Source: Pseudolysinimonas yzui (GTDB lineage Bacteria > Actinomycetota > Actinomycetes > Actinomycetales > Microbacteriaceae). Taken from it: 64,000 bases of DNA. The notes under the pieces were generated by a model. The model saw only the letters and a list, made by a program, of their open reading frames with translations. It did no database searches and was not told the DNA's origin. Positions within the stretch are counted from its first letter, which is position 1; each line of letters starts with the position of its first letter. The DNA is taken from positions 393,237 through 457,236 of the forward strand of contig NZ_BNAI01000001.1 of the NCBI RefSeq assembly GCF_014653215.1, given 5' to 3'. This document shows positions 8,365 to 16,743 of this stretch, in pieces. The position numbers and the translations under genes were made by a program.

Positions 8365-9102
8365 TCAGCCCGCCGAGAACCGACGGAGGTACTCTCGCGT
8401 CGCCGGCTCGCGGGGGTTCGCGAACAACGCGGCCGCGGGTCCCTGCTCGACGATGACGCCGCCGTCGAGGAACACCACTCGGTGGGCGACGTCCCGGGCG
8501 AACGCCATTTCGTGCGTCGCCATCAGGATGGTGGTGCCTTCGGCGGCGAGTTCGCGCACCAGTTCGAGCACGTCGCCGACGAGCAGCGGGTCGAGCGCCG
8601 AGGTGATCTCGTCGAGCAGCAGCACCTCAGGGTCGGTGTGCAGCGCCCGCGCGATGGCCACGCGTTGCTGTTGTCCGCCGGAGAGCCGGTCGGGATGCTC
8701 GCGCGCCTTCTCGGCGAGGCCGATGCGGTCGAGCAGCTCGAGACCGCGCTCCTCGGCCCGCGCCCGCGGAACCCGATGCACCTTGCGGGCGGCGAGCGTC
8801 ACGTTGTCGAGCACCGAGAGGTGCGGGAACAGGTTGAAGTGCTGGAACACGACGCCGAAGCGCGCCCGCACCCGGTCGACGGCGACGCGGGGGTCGCTGA
8901 TGTCCTCGCCGCGCAGGAGGATGCGCCCGTCGTCGATCGGCTCCAGCAGGTTGATCGTGCGCAGCAGGGTCGACTTGCCCGACCCGGAGGGCCCGATGAG
9001 GGCGACGACCTCGTGCTCGGCGAGTTCCAGGTCGATTCCGCGGAGCACGGGGGTGGCGCCGAAGGACTTGCGGATGCCCGTCAGCTCGAGAACGGCGCTC
9101 AC
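8365..9102 (-). CDS. Polar amino-acid ABC transporter, ATP-binding subunit
   Basis: ATPase of an amino-acid importer (GlnQ/ArtP type), 245 aa. Walker A is GPSGSGKSTLL, the Q-loop is in VVFQHFNLFPHLSVLDNV, the ABC signature is LSGGQQQRVAIARAL, Walker B is VLLLDEITSALDP, and the H-loop is MATHEMAFA. These are hallmark sequences of polar amino-acid importers. GTG start overlaps the permease stop (GTGA). It is the last gene of the binding protein-permease-ATPase operon. Confidence 0.93.
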   Translation of the reverse strand: MSAVLELTGIRKSFGATPVLRGIDLELAEHEVVALIGPSGSGKSTLLRTINLLEPIDDGRILLRGEDISDPRVAVDRVRARFGVVFQHFNLFPHLSVLDNVTLAARKVHRVPRARAEERGLELLDRIGLAEKAREHPDRLSGGQQQRVAIARALHTDPEVLLLDEITSALDPLLVGDVLELVRELAAEGTTILMATHEMAFARDVAHRVVFLDGGVIVEQGPAAALFANPREPATREYLRRFSAG

Positions 9103-9956
9103 ACGACCGATCCCATCTGCTCGCGCTTCCGCAGCCGGGCACTGACCCAGTCGGTGAGCCGGATGGTGGGGATCGCGAGCAGTACGAAGAGCACCGCCGC
9201 GACGATGTACGGGGTGAACTCCGCATACTTCGCCTGTTCGATCTGCGCCCCCCGAACAGCGTCGACGATGCCGAGGATCGACACCAGCCCGACATCCTTC
9301 TGCATGGCGACGAAGTCGTTCATCAACGGGGGAGCCTGCCGGCGGATCGCTTGCGGCAGCACGACGAGGCGCAGGGTCTGTCCATGCGTCAGGCCGAGGG
9401 CGCGGGCGCCCAGGCGCTGCGACGGATGAACCCCCTCGATGCCCGCACGGATCACCTCCGACACGTAGGCGGAGTAGGTGATCACGAGGGCGATCGTGCC
9501 GAGCAACTCCGCCGAGATGCGCGTCTGCAGCAGCCCCGGCACCCCGAAGCCGATCAGATAGATCACGATGATGAGCGGGATGCCGCGGAACAGGTCGGTG
9601 TAGGCGGCCGCCAGCACCCTGAGCGGAAAGAACACGGCCCCGCGCAGCGTCCTCAGGAAGGCCAGGAGGGTCGCGACGATCGCGACCCCGACGACCGCGA
9701 ATACGAGGATGCGCAGGTTGACCAGAAAGCCCTCCGCAACCCGCGGGAACGCGGCCAGAGCCGTCTCGGGGTCGAAGAAGCTCTCCTGCACCCGAGCCCA
9801 CCCGGGGGTGTTGATCACGAAGAGCCAGACCAGCACCCCGAAGGTGAGCGTGCTCGCCGCCCCGACGAGCACGGATCGGGTCGACTCGCGACGACGGAAA
9901 GCCCGCCGCTCGAGCTCGATCGAGCTCGGCGGCGGGCCCTCCGGGTAACGACTCAC
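9099..9956 (-). CDS. Polar amino-acid ABC transporter, permease
   Basis: Integral membrane subunit of 285 aa. A cytosolic N-terminus of about 35 residues is followed by about five to six transmembrane helices. FRGIPLIIVIYLIGFGV and the EAA-like loop SQRLGARALGLTHGQTLRLVVLPQAIRRQAPPL are split over positions 9320-9440 and mark the HisMQ/GlnP family. It probably homodimerises, since only one permease gene is present. Nine bases separate its start from the binding-protein stop. Confidence 0.92.
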   Translation of the reverse strand: MSRYPEGPPPSSIELERRAFRRRESTRSVLVGAASTLTFGVLVWLFVINTPGWARVQESFFDPETALAAFPRVAEGFLVNLRILVFAVVGVAIVATLLAFLRTLRGAVFFPLRVLAAAYTDLFRGIPLIIVIYLIGFGVPGLLQTRISAELLGTIALVITYSAYVSEVIRAGIEGVHPSQRLGARALGLTHGQTLRLVVLPQAIRRQAPPLMNDFVAMQKDVGLVSILGIVDAVRGAQIEQAKYAEFTPYIVAAVLFVLLAIPTIRLTDWVSARLRKREQMGSVV

Positions 9957-9965
9957 CGTTCGAAG

Positions 9966-10796
9966 CTACTGGAGCTCCGCCACTCCCTGGTCGGCGCCGA
10001 GCCACTCCGCGACGAGGGCGTCGAGCGTGCCGTTCTCGCGCAACGCGTCGATCGCCGCCGAAACCGCGTCGGTCAGCGGGCTGTCCTTCGCCAGCAGCAC
10101 GCCCCACTCGGCGGTCGCGCCCTCGATCTCGGGCAGCGAGCCGACGATGACCCCCGCGTCGAGCTCGACGCCGGTGATGTAGAAGGCGGTCGGCAGGTCC
10201 ACGACGATCGCGTCGACCTGACCGTTCTCGAGCGCGAGCTTGGCGTCGTCGTTGCTGTTGAACACCTGCGCGCCGGCCGTCGGCTGGATGATCTGCTCGA
10301 CCGCCGCGAGGCTCGTCGTGCCGGTGGCTGCGCCGATCAGCAGTCCCTGCAGGTCGGCGATCGAGGTGGCCTCGGCAGCTGCCGACCCTTCGATCGTGAT
10401 GACGGCCTGGTCGGCGGCGTAGTACGGCGACGAGAAGTCGACCTGCTCCGCGCGTTCCGGGGTGATCGTGTACTGCTGGATGTTGAAGTCGAAGTCCTTC
10501 GGACCCGGCGCGATCGCGGCGTCGAAGCCGGTGCGCACCCAGACGACGTCCTCGGCCGCGAAGCCGAGTTCTTCGGCGATCGCGTAGGCGACGGCGGCCT
10601 CGAAGCCCTCGCCCGACTCGGGCGCGTCGTCGATCACGTAGGGGTAGTAGGCGGGCTCGCCGGTGGCGATCGTCAGCTTGCCGTCGGTCACGTAGTCGCC
10701 ACCGGAACCGGATTCGGTGGTCTGGCAGCCGGCGAGACCGAGACCGAGGGCGAGCACGCCGGCGGCGGCGGCCAGCTTGGTGATGGTGCGGGACAT
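9966..10796 (-). CDS. Polar amino-acid ABC transporter, substrate-binding lipoprotein
   Basis: Extracytoplasmic receptor of 276 aa. The lipoprotein signal peptide ends in LGLGLAGC (Cys near 22). Two PBP-like lobes follow, with family patterns GFDAAIAPGPKDFDFNIQQY, TITPERAEQVDFSSPYY and AVEQIIQPTAGAQVF. The protein has a repeated Asp/Asn-rich binding cleft; specificity is unknown. Start at 10796 is chosen because GGAGG lies seven bases upstream and it gives a clean signal peptide; a longer reading would lack one. First gene of the importer operon. Confidence 0.92.
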   Translation of the reverse strand: MSRTITKLAAAAGVLALGLGLAGCQTTESGSGGDYVTDGKLTIATGEPAYYPYVIDDAPESGEGFEAAVAYAIAEELGFAAEDVVWVRTGFDAAIAPGPKDFDFNIQQYTITPERAEQVDFSSPYYAADQAVITIEGSAAAEATSIADLQGLLIGAATGTTSLAAVEQIIQPTAGAQVFNSNDDAKLALENGQVDAIVVDLPTAFYITGVELDAGVIVGSLPEIEGATAEWGVLLAKDSPLTDAVSAAIDALRENGTLDALVAEWLGADQGVAELQ

Positions 10797-10882
10797 GGGG
10801 CCTCCAAGAGATATGTGCTGGGTCAACCATTCTGCCGGGGGAGCCGAGGTGCCGGTCGCCAGGTGTCGATTCATGACAGGGC

Positions 10883-10888
10883 TACGCT
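10883..10888 (+). promoter_or_regulatory. Putative leaderless -10 box (TACGCT)
   Basis: TAnnnT hexamer six bases before the GTG at 10895. Confidence 0.45.
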
Positions 10889-10894
10889 GTTCGG

Positions 10895-12169
10895 GTGCTA
10901 GCGACCGTGCGGAGTCCGATCGCGCTGTGGGCAGGATTCCTGCTCGCTCACCTCTGGCTCGGGATGCTCGCCCTCTATGCCCCCGGTCAGCCGATCGGCG
11001 ACGTGACCAGCGTCTACCGATTCTGGATCGTCGACTACGCGTTCGAAGGCTACGGCTGGGTCGGCATCGACACGGTGTGGGTCTACCCGATCCTCGCGAT
11101 CGTGCCGATGATCGCCGCCGCCGCCCTCGGCCCCGACCTGTACGCGAGCACCTGGCTGAGCCTCGTGATGCTCGCCGACGCGATCGCCTTCGCCGTGCTC
11201 ATCACGGTCGCACGCCGGCACGGGGTGGCGCACCCGGGATGGTGGTGGCTCGGCTTCCTCGTCGCCCTCGGCCCGGTCGCGATCGGCCGCATCGACTCGA
11301 TCACCGTGCCCCTCGCGATGCTCGGCGTGCTTGTGGTGGTCACCCGGCCCGCGCTCGGCGGGGTGCTGCTGACGGTCGCCGCGTGGACCAAGGTGTGGCC
11401 AGCGGCGCTCGTGGCAGCCGTCGTCGTCGCGCTGCGTGATCGCGGCCGCGTCGTCATCGGGGCCGCGGCGACGACGGCGGTGGTGCTGATCGCCGCACTC
11501 GCGCTCGGCGCGGGCGGCAACGTCTTCAGCTTCATCACGCAGCAGACGGGCCGGGGACTGCAGATCGAGTCGGTGATCGCGACGCCGTGGATGTGGGACG
11601 CGACCCTCGGCCCCGGGCACACCCAGGTGTACTACGACACCGCGATCCTCACCTTCCAGTTGCGCGGCGACGGGGTGCTGGACGCGGCCGCGGTCGCGAC
11701 CCCGCTGCTCGCGCTCGCCGCGCTCGTGCTGCTCGGTCTGGGGGTCATCGCGACCCGGCGCGGCCGGGAGCCGGGGGAGGTGCTGCCTCCGCTCGTGCTC
11801 GCCCTGACGCTGGCGATGATCATCTTCAACAAGGTCGGCTCCCCGCAGTTCGTCACCTGGCTCGCGGTGCCGATCGTCTTCGGGCTGGTGACCGCCGCAT
11901 CCGGTGCCGGCCGGTCGTTCCGGGTGCCGGCGGTACTCGGCATCGCCATCGCCGTGCTCACCCAGGCGTTCTACCCGTACCTCTATCACGAGCTTCTCGG
12001 GGTGCCGAACCTGGTGCTGGTGCTCGTGCTCACGGCGCGCAACATCCTCTACCTCACGCTGTTCGCCTGGGCGGTGGTCGCCCTGATCCAGGTGGTCCGC
12101 CACCCGCTGGCCGACCACGAGAGCGACGCCGACGATGCGGCGTTAGATTGGATTCAAGCTCGACGGTGA
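10895..12169 (+). CDS. GT87-family polyprenyl-phosphate-sugar glycosyltransferase
   Basis: Polytopic membrane protein of 424 aa with about ten or more hydrophobic helices. It resembles the DUF2029/GT87 family of mycobacterial mannosyltransferases that transfer sugars from polyprenyl carriers outside the membrane. Supporting features are an acidic loop after the first helix (WIVDYAFEGYGW), ARRHGVAHPGWWW, AAWTKVWPAALV (the family's K-x-W-P loop) and a final AFYPYLYHELL. The catalytic Asp cannot be assigned with confidence. GTG start after a TACGCT box. The stop overlaps the GTG of a 14-codon mini-ORF. Confidence 0.7.
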   Translation: MLATVRSPIALWAGFLLAHLWLGMLALYAPGQPIGDVTSVYRFWIVDYAFEGYGWVGIDTVWVYPILAIVPMIAAAALGPDLYASTWLSLVMLADAIAFAVLITVARRHGVAHPGWWWLGFLVALGPVAIGRIDSITVPLAMLGVLVVVTRPALGGVLLTVAAWTKVWPAALVAAVVVALRDRGRVVIGAAATTAVVLIAALALGAGGNVFSFITQQTGRGLQIESVIATPWMWDATLGPGHTQVYYDTAILTFQLRGDGVLDAAAVATPLLALAALVLLGLGVIATRRGREPGEVLPPLVLALTLAMIIFNKVGSPQFVTWLAVPIVFGLVTAASGAGRSFRVPAVLGIAIAVLTQAFYPYLYHELLGVPNLVLVLVLTARNILYLTLFAWAVVALIQVVRHPLADHESDADDAALDWIQARR

Positions 12170-12210
12170 GTCGTCGCACTCATCGATCGAACGGCTGCTT
12201 CTCGTCATGA
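12166..12210 (+). CDS. Putative 14-aa leader/coupling peptide before the MFS gene
   Basis: A GTG overlaps the stop of the glycosyltransferase gene (GTGA). It opens 14 codons (MSRRTHRSNGCFSS) ending in a TGA that overlaps the ATG of the MFS gene (ATGA). The peptide therefore bridges two genes with no gap. The MFS ATG has no Shine-Dalgarno, so ribosomes finishing this mini-ORF may be what starts MFS translation. Too short for homology evidence; it may simply be chance. Confidence 0.4.
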   Translation: MSRRTHRSNGCFSS

Positions 12211-13445
12211 CCTCCCTCTCGCCGCTGCGGGTACGCCTGGCCCTGCTCGCGCTCGCGCTCGGCGGGTTCGGCATCGGAGCGGCCGAGTTCGCGGCGATGG
12301 GGGTGCTGCCCGAGATCGCCCGCGACCTGCTGCCCGACCTCGCGGCGTCCGATCCCGAGGAGGCGATCGCGCGCGCCGGCATCCTCATCTCGGCGTACGC
12401 CGCCGGCGTCGTCGTCGGCGCGCCGACGATCGCGGTGGTTGCCGCACGCTTTCCGCGGAAAGGACTGCTGCTGACACTGGCGGTCGCCTTCACCGTCGGC
12501 ACCCTCGCCTCCGCGCTCGCGCCGACCTTCGAACTCGTGGTCGTCGCGCGATTCCTCGCGGCACTCCCGCACGGGGCGTACTTCGGCATCGCGGCCCTCG
12601 TCGCGGCGTCGCTCATGGGGCCGGGCAAGCGCGGTCAGGGCATCGCCCTCGTGCTCTCCGGGCTGACGATCGCCAACGTCGTCGGCGTGCCGGCGATCAC
12701 CTTCCTCGGGCAGAACGCCGGCTGGCGCGCCGCCTATCTCGTGGTCGCGGCGATCTTCGCGCTCACCGCGATCGCGATCGTGCTCGTCGTGCCGAAGCAG
12801 CCCGGTGACCCCGAGGCCACCATCCGGCGCGAGATCGGCGGATTCGCCCGGCCCGCCGTGTGGCTCGCCCTGCTGACCGGAGCGCTCGGCTTCGGCGGCC
12901 TGTTCGCCGTCTACACCTATGTGGCTCCGCTCACCACCGAAGTCACGAGGCTCTCGCCGGCGGTCGTGCCGATCGCCCTCATCGCGATGGGCGTCGGCAT
13001 GACGCTGGGCAATCTCTTCGGCGGACGGCTCGCCGACCGTGGCGCCCTGCGGGCGGTCTTCATCTGCTTCGGGTTGCTCGTCGCGGCGCTGTTCGGGCTC
13101 GCGCTCGCGGCGACGGCGCTGCCGGGGCTGTTCGCGGGCCTGTTCGCGGTGGGGTTCGCGGCGGCGGCGATCTCACCTGCCATCCAGACGCGGCTGATGG
13201 ATGTCGCGGGCGACAGTCAGACCCTCGCGGCGGCCGCCAACCACTCGGCGCTCAACATCGGCAACAGCATCGGCGCGCTGCTCGGCGGTGCCGTGATCGC
13301 CGCCGGGTGGGGCTACGTCGCGCCCACCTGGGTCGGCCTTGCGCTGTGCCTACCGGGCATCCTCTTGGCCGTACTGGGCGGACTGGTCACCGCTTCGCCG
13401 GCACGTCGATCAGCGAATCAGAACGAGCCGGTCGGGTTGTCCTGA
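12207..13445 (+). CDS. MFS transporter, DHA1-like drug exporter
   Basis: Twelve-helix major facilitator, 412 aa. It has an N-terminal GFGIGAAEFAAMG, the motif-A region between helices 2 and 3 (VVAARFPRKGLLL), and the helix-5 motif-C-like ALVLSGLTIANVVGVP typical of antiporters. The AraJ/PbuE-like pattern (ARFLAALPHGAYFGIAALVA) suggests export of drugs or purine/arabinose-like solutes; substrate not determinable. Start overlaps the mini-ORF stop. The 3' end overlaps that of the convergent response-regulator gene by 28 bases. Confidence 0.85.
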   Translation: MTSLSPLRVRLALLALALGGFGIGAAEFAAMGVLPEIARDLLPDLAASDPEEAIARAGILISAYAAGVVVGAPTIAVVAARFPRKGLLLTLAVAFTVGTLASALAPTFELVVVARFLAALPHGAYFGIAALVAASLMGPGKRGQGIALVLSGLTIANVVGVPAITFLGQNAGWRAAYLVVAAIFALTAIAIVLVVPKQPGDPEATIRREIGGFARPAVWLALLTGALGFGGLFAVYTYVAPLTTEVTRLSPAVVPIALIAMGVGMTLGNLFGGRLADRGALRAVFICFGLLVAALFGLALAATALPGLFAGLFAVGFAAAAISPAIQTRLMDVAGDSQTLAAAANHSALNIGNSIGALLGGAVIAAGWGYVAPTWVGLALCLPGILLAVLGGLVTASPARRSANQNEPVGLS

Positions 13446-14080
13446 ATGAGGATGCCGTCCTGGATGGCGCGCTTCCGCAGCGCCACCTTCGTGCCGACGT
13501 CGATGCCGGCGACCCGGTACTTCTCGCGGATGCGCTTGAGGTAGCTCTTCGCGGTCTCCTCCGAGATGCCGAGCTGGTAGGCGACCGCCTTCACCGGCTC
13601 GCCGCCGCCGTAGAGCGCCATGACGCGACGCTCCTGTGCCGAGAGCTTCGGAGCGCCGCCGATGTCGGCGGCGTTGATCGCGAGGTCGAGTTCGGCCGAG
13701 ATGAAACTCTCGCCCTTCGCGGCCGCGCGGATGGCCTCGATGATCATGTCGACGGGCTCGCTCTTCACGAGGTAGCCGAGCGCTCCCGCGCCGAGCGCCT
13801 CGCGCACGACGTTCGGCTCGGAGTAGGTGCTCATCAGCACCGTGCGCACGCCCGTCGTCTTGAGCGTCGAGATCTTGAGGGCGACCGGCAGGTTGTCTTT
13901 CAGGTCCAGGTCGAGCAGCACGACGTCGACCGGGAACTCCGGATGCGTCAGCAGTTCGGGCCACGTGGGCACGGCGGCGACCACGTCGATGTCGTCGGCG
14001 GTGCTGCGGATCCATTCCGTCAGCGCCCCGAGGATCATGCGGTGGTCATCGACGAGGGCGACGCGAATAGGGGCGGCCAC
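13418..14080 (-). CDS. NarL/LuxR-family response regulator
   Basis: Two-component DNA-binding regulator of 220 aa. The receiver domain (about 1-125) has the acidic pair VDDH, phospho-acceptor Asp near 56 in VVLLDLDL, Ser/Thr in VLMSTYS and Lys near 105 in YLVKSE. The LuxR helix-turn-helix (about 150-215) has LSAQERRVMALY and EETAKSYLKRIREKY. GTG at 14080 is favoured because GGAAGGAA stands just before it; GTG at 14107, overlapping the upstream stop (GTGA), would add nine residues. It is the last gene of a kinase-membrane protein-regulator operon and should be phosphorylated by the kinase at 15399-16568. Confidence 0.88.
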   Translation of the reverse strand: MAAPIRVALVDDHRMILGALTEWIRSTADDIDVVAAVPTWPELLTHPEFPVDVVLLDLDLKDNLPVALKISTLKTTGVRTVLMSTYSEPNVVREALGAGALGYLVKSEPVDMIIEAIRAAAKGESFISAELDLAINAADIGGAPKLSAQERRVMALYGGGEPVKAVAYQLGISEETAKSYLKRIREKYRVAGIDVGTKVALRKRAIQDGILIQDNPTGSF

Positions 14081-14103
14081 AGGGGTTCCTTCCGTCGGGG
14101 TGC

Positions 14104-15402
14104 TCACTGGTCGGCCGGGTTGTCGACGATGCACTCGATGTCGACCCGCAGACTGGCGTCCTGAGTGGAGTCAGAGTATCGCCCGATGCGGCCGATCGCG
14201 TCCCAGACACCCGAGTCGACCCGGTTTCGGGGAACACCGGTGGACGTGATCGTGATCGGAACGGCGATCTTGTGATCGGGCACGTCGGCGGTGCCGGGCA
14301 CGACGGGGCCGATCTGGATGTTGACGGTGCGCACCGGTCCCCGGCGTCTCGGGTTGGCCGCCGAGGGCACATCGGCGACGAGCAACCAGGCCGCCGAGAG
14401 CAGCCCGTCGCGCTGCGTCGGGTCGAGCAACCCGGCGAGACTCGACTTGTCGGAGAGCGTCACCGACTTGCCGAGCTGCTCCGACTCGCTGATCGCGTGG
14501 TACAGCCAGGTCTCCCGTCGACCCTCGATCAGGTGCAGGCGCAGCTCCGTCGCGAGCTGGGCGGCCACCGACGCGTTCTTCGGCGTGAGCGGCAGGTTCG
14601 TCTTCTTGTTGGCGACGGCATCCAGCAGCTCCTCCGCGGCGAGGTCGAGCCGGGCGAGCTCTTCGGAGGCGAGCATCCCGACGGCGAAGCGCGGGGCGGA
14701 CACGGTGCTCTGCACGAGCACGCGGTCGAGTTCGACCTGCACCATGCGGCGGAAGCCCTCGACGATCACGACGCCGATCACGGGCGGCAGCACCGATCCG
14801 GCGATCGCCGTCACCTGTGTCGCAATCCAGGTGGAGTCGGCGAACGCGCCGACCGGGGCGTCGAGGAACATCACGGCGACCAGTGCGACGCCCAGCACCC
14901 CGGCGGCGGCCAGGATCTCGGCCGACCCGCGCAGAGCCACCAGCACGAGCAGCGCCATCCCCGCGGTCAGTGCCGCCGTCGCGTGCCCGCCGATGTCGCG
15001 CAACTCCCAGATCGCGATGACGTCGAGGGCGAAGGCGATCGCGAGACCCGCGAGGAACAGCCCGAACATCCAGTCCGGCAGGCGATCGCCGCTCACCCGC
15101 GACATCATGATCGCGCCGATGAGGATCGCGGCGAGCACGATCCACGCGGCGAGGGCGGCGAGCGGCTCGGGGTAGACCTCCCACTGCGACACGAACCAGA
15201 TGAGTCCGTACACGGCGCGTAGCCCGACGACGATCACGGCCCCGAGCCCGAGGAACGCGGTTCCCAGGCTCGCCCGGTGGGCGCTCGCGGCGCGGCTGAA
15301 GCGTCGTGCCGTGCTGCTCACCGCGCGGCGGGCGTTGCCGACGACGACGCCGAGCGTGTTCTCTTCGGGTCGCGAGAAGGTGATGGTGTCGTTCTTGTTC
15401 AT
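14104..15402 (-). CDS. Unrecognised polytopic membrane protein between kinase and regulator
   Basis: A 432-residue protein I cannot assign to a family. A polar N-terminus of about 45 residues is followed by six or seven hydrophobic helices up to about residue 235. A soluble, helical then strand-rich C-terminal domain of about 190 residues follows (from LASEELARLDLAAEELLDA to the end). Its ATG overlaps the kinase stop (ATGA), and its stop overlaps the alternative start of the response regulator. The three are therefore almost certainly co-translated, and it is a natural third component: sensor, modulator or target. No catalytic motif is visible. Confidence 0.7.
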   Translation of the reverse strand: MNKNDTITFSRPEENTLGVVVGNARRAVSSTARRFSRAASAHRASLGTAFLGLGAVIVVGLRAVYGLIWFVSQWEVYPEPLAALAAWIVLAAILIGAIMMSRVSGDRLPDWMFGLFLAGLAIAFALDVIAIWELRDIGGHATAALTAGMALLVLVALRGSAEILAAAGVLGVALVAVMFLDAPVGAFADSTWIATQVTAIAGSVLPPVIGVVIVEGFRRMVQVELDRVLVQSTVSAPRFAVGMLASEELARLDLAAEELLDAVANKKTNLPLTPKNASVAAQLATELRLHLIEGRRETWLYHAISESEQLGKSVTLSDKSSLAGLLDPTQRDGLLSAAWLLVADVPSAANPRRRGPVRTVNIQIGPVVPGTADVPDHKIAVPITITSTGVPRNRVDSGVWDAIGRIGRYSDSTQDASLRVDIECIVDNPADQ

Positions 15403-16568
15403 CCCCGCGGCACCTCCAGGGCCACCGTCGTGCCCGAGCCGGGAGCCGAGAACAGCCGGGCGTTGCCGCCGACCTCGCGCAGCCGTGCGACGACCGATTC
15501 GGCGAATCCGAGTTTCGCCTCGTCGATGTCCGAGATGTCGAAGCCGACTCCGGCGTCGGTCACGAGCGCTCGCACCATCTTGTCGTCGTCGGTGATCGTC
15601 ACGTGGGCCTCGGTGACGCCCGAGTGGCGCCGCACGTTCTCGAGGCATTCGGCGAGGGCGAGCAGGAACGCATCGAGCACCTCGCTCGGCAGCAGCACCT
15701 GGCCGGTGCCGTGCCACGACACCTTGAGTCCCATCCGCCCGAACCGCTGCTTGACCGATTCGAGAGTGGTGCCGAGCACCGTCTCATCGGGCTGCACGAT
15801 CGGAATCGACCCGGTTTCGGTCGGCAGGCTCGGCCCTTGCCCGAGCCGGAGCTGGCGCAGGAGCCGGGCGTCGTCGGCGGCTTGCTGGCGCAAGGCATCG
15901 GGCTTCACCCCGACCCCTGAGTGGGCGAGCAGCGTGAGGGTCGCGAGCACGGTGTCGTGCAGCAGGCGGGCTCCCTGCCGGCGTTGGGCTTCGAGTTCGC
16001 TCGCCTGACGTTCGGCGCGATGGGCGCGCCCGATGCTCGCGATGCGTTTGGCCACCTGCGGCACGCCCGCACTGATCCACACCGCGATGAGGGTCGCGAG
16101 ACCCCACCCGACGAGCACGGTCCCGCCGCTGCGCAGCGCCTGCGCGGGCGTCGCGATCTCGGCGAAGATGACGACACCGACGCCGCTCAGGGCGCCGACG
16201 ACGAGCAGGGCGATCCGCGGAATGCTCGTCGTGAGCACGAGCGCGAGGGCGGCGAGGCCCGCGGCGGTGACGTGCACGATCGCGAGCGAGGCCGCCGGAG
16301 TCGGCGGGGCCGCGAGGAACGCGACGGTGAGCACGATGCCCGTGCCCGCGATGAGAGCCGCGATGGGCCACCAGATCGTGCGGCTCAGGCCCACCCCGAT
16401 CAGGGCGGCGGCGAGGATGAGGTAGAGCGGGATGCCGACCAGCAGCGCCGACGACGGCACGGCGCCGGGAAGCAGAAAGCACAGGGCAGAGACCGCGGTG
16501 AAGCTCAGGCCGTAGACGCGGGCGCTGCGCTGGAGGAGCCGATCGCGCTCCCTACTGATGAGGTCCAT
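15399..16568 (-). CDS. Membrane sensor histidine kinase (NarL-system type)
   Basis: A 389-aa kinase. The first 165 residues are about five hydrophobic helices with almost no extracytoplasmic domain. A linker follows, then the phospho-acceptor in RLLHDTVLATLTLL (His near 203) as in HisKA_3-like kinases. The ATP-binding domain has N-box LAECLENVRRHSG, G1 TDAGVGFD and G2 APGSGTTVALEVP. The short outside loops suggest sensing within the membrane or through a partner, possibly the adjacent polytopic protein. ATG at 16568 chosen; upstream in-frame extension is Pro/Arg-rich and not membrane-like. First gene of the operon. Confidence 0.88.
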   Translation of the reverse strand: MDLISRERDRLLQRSARVYGLSFTAVSALCFLLPGAVPSSALLVGIPLYLILAAALIGVGLSRTIWWPIAALIAGTGIVLTVAFLAAPPTPAASLAIVHVTAAGLAALALVLTTSIPRIALLVVGALSGVGVVIFAEIATPAQALRSGGTVLVGWGLATLIAVWISAGVPQVAKRIASIGRAHRAERQASELEAQRRQGARLLHDTVLATLTLLAHSGVGVKPDALRQQAADDARLLRQLRLGQGPSLPTETGSIPIVQPDETVLGTTLESVKQRFGRMGLKVSWHGTGQVLLPSEVLDAFLLALAECLENVRRHSGVTEAHVTITDDDKMVRALVTDAGVGFDISDIDEAKLGFAESVVARLREVGGNARLFSAPGSGTTVALEVPRG

Positions 16569-16591
16569 GCTGAACGCAATCGTGACACACC

Positions 16592-16619
16592 GTGCCACGC
16601 GAATGGGGGGTGCCACGCG
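16592..16619. promoter_or_regulatory. Direct repeat GTGCCACGCG x2 upstream of the kinase operon
   Basis: Identical ten-base blocks at 16592-16601 and 16610-16619, 18 bases apart start to start, 24 bases upstream of the kinase ATG. Spacing near two helical turns is typical of a dimeric regulator binding one DNA face. The cognate LuxR-type regulator is the obvious candidate. Confidence 0.4.
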
Positions 16620-16707
16620 GACGGCGGGGTTAGCATGGCGGGGTACAGTTCCACGCACCGCTGGGGTGCAGAGGGGCGCTTGACTGCCACGAACTCCTGG
16701 GGGTGTT

Positions 16708-16741
16708 CGAGAGCCGTGACCGATACCGGTCGCGGCTCTCG
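16708..16741. terminator. Strong hairpin after the metY-metX-lipoprotein operon
   Basis: Inverted repeat CGAGAGCCG ... CGGCTCTCG with an inner ACCG/CGGT pair around the loop ATAC. It lies about 30 bases past the lipoprotein stop and before the kinase promoter. It lacks a T-run on either strand, so if it terminates it is not a classical intrinsic terminator. Confidence 0.45.
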
Positions 16742-16743
16742 GC

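Noticed and set aside
8365-10830. One 821-codon minus-strand frame spanning the ABC importer
   Set aside because: Only its last 245 codons are the ATPase; the rest is the out-of-frame shadow of the permease and binding-protein genes, Arg-rich and without motifs.
12207-13445. Mobile resistance gene
   Set aside because: The MFS gene has the same base composition as its neighbours, and no repeats or transposase flank it.
16620-16741. Small RNA on the plus strand upstream of the kinase operon
   Set aside because: There is a promoter-like TACAGT and a terminal hairpin, but no T-run and no clear -35; evidence too thin to call.
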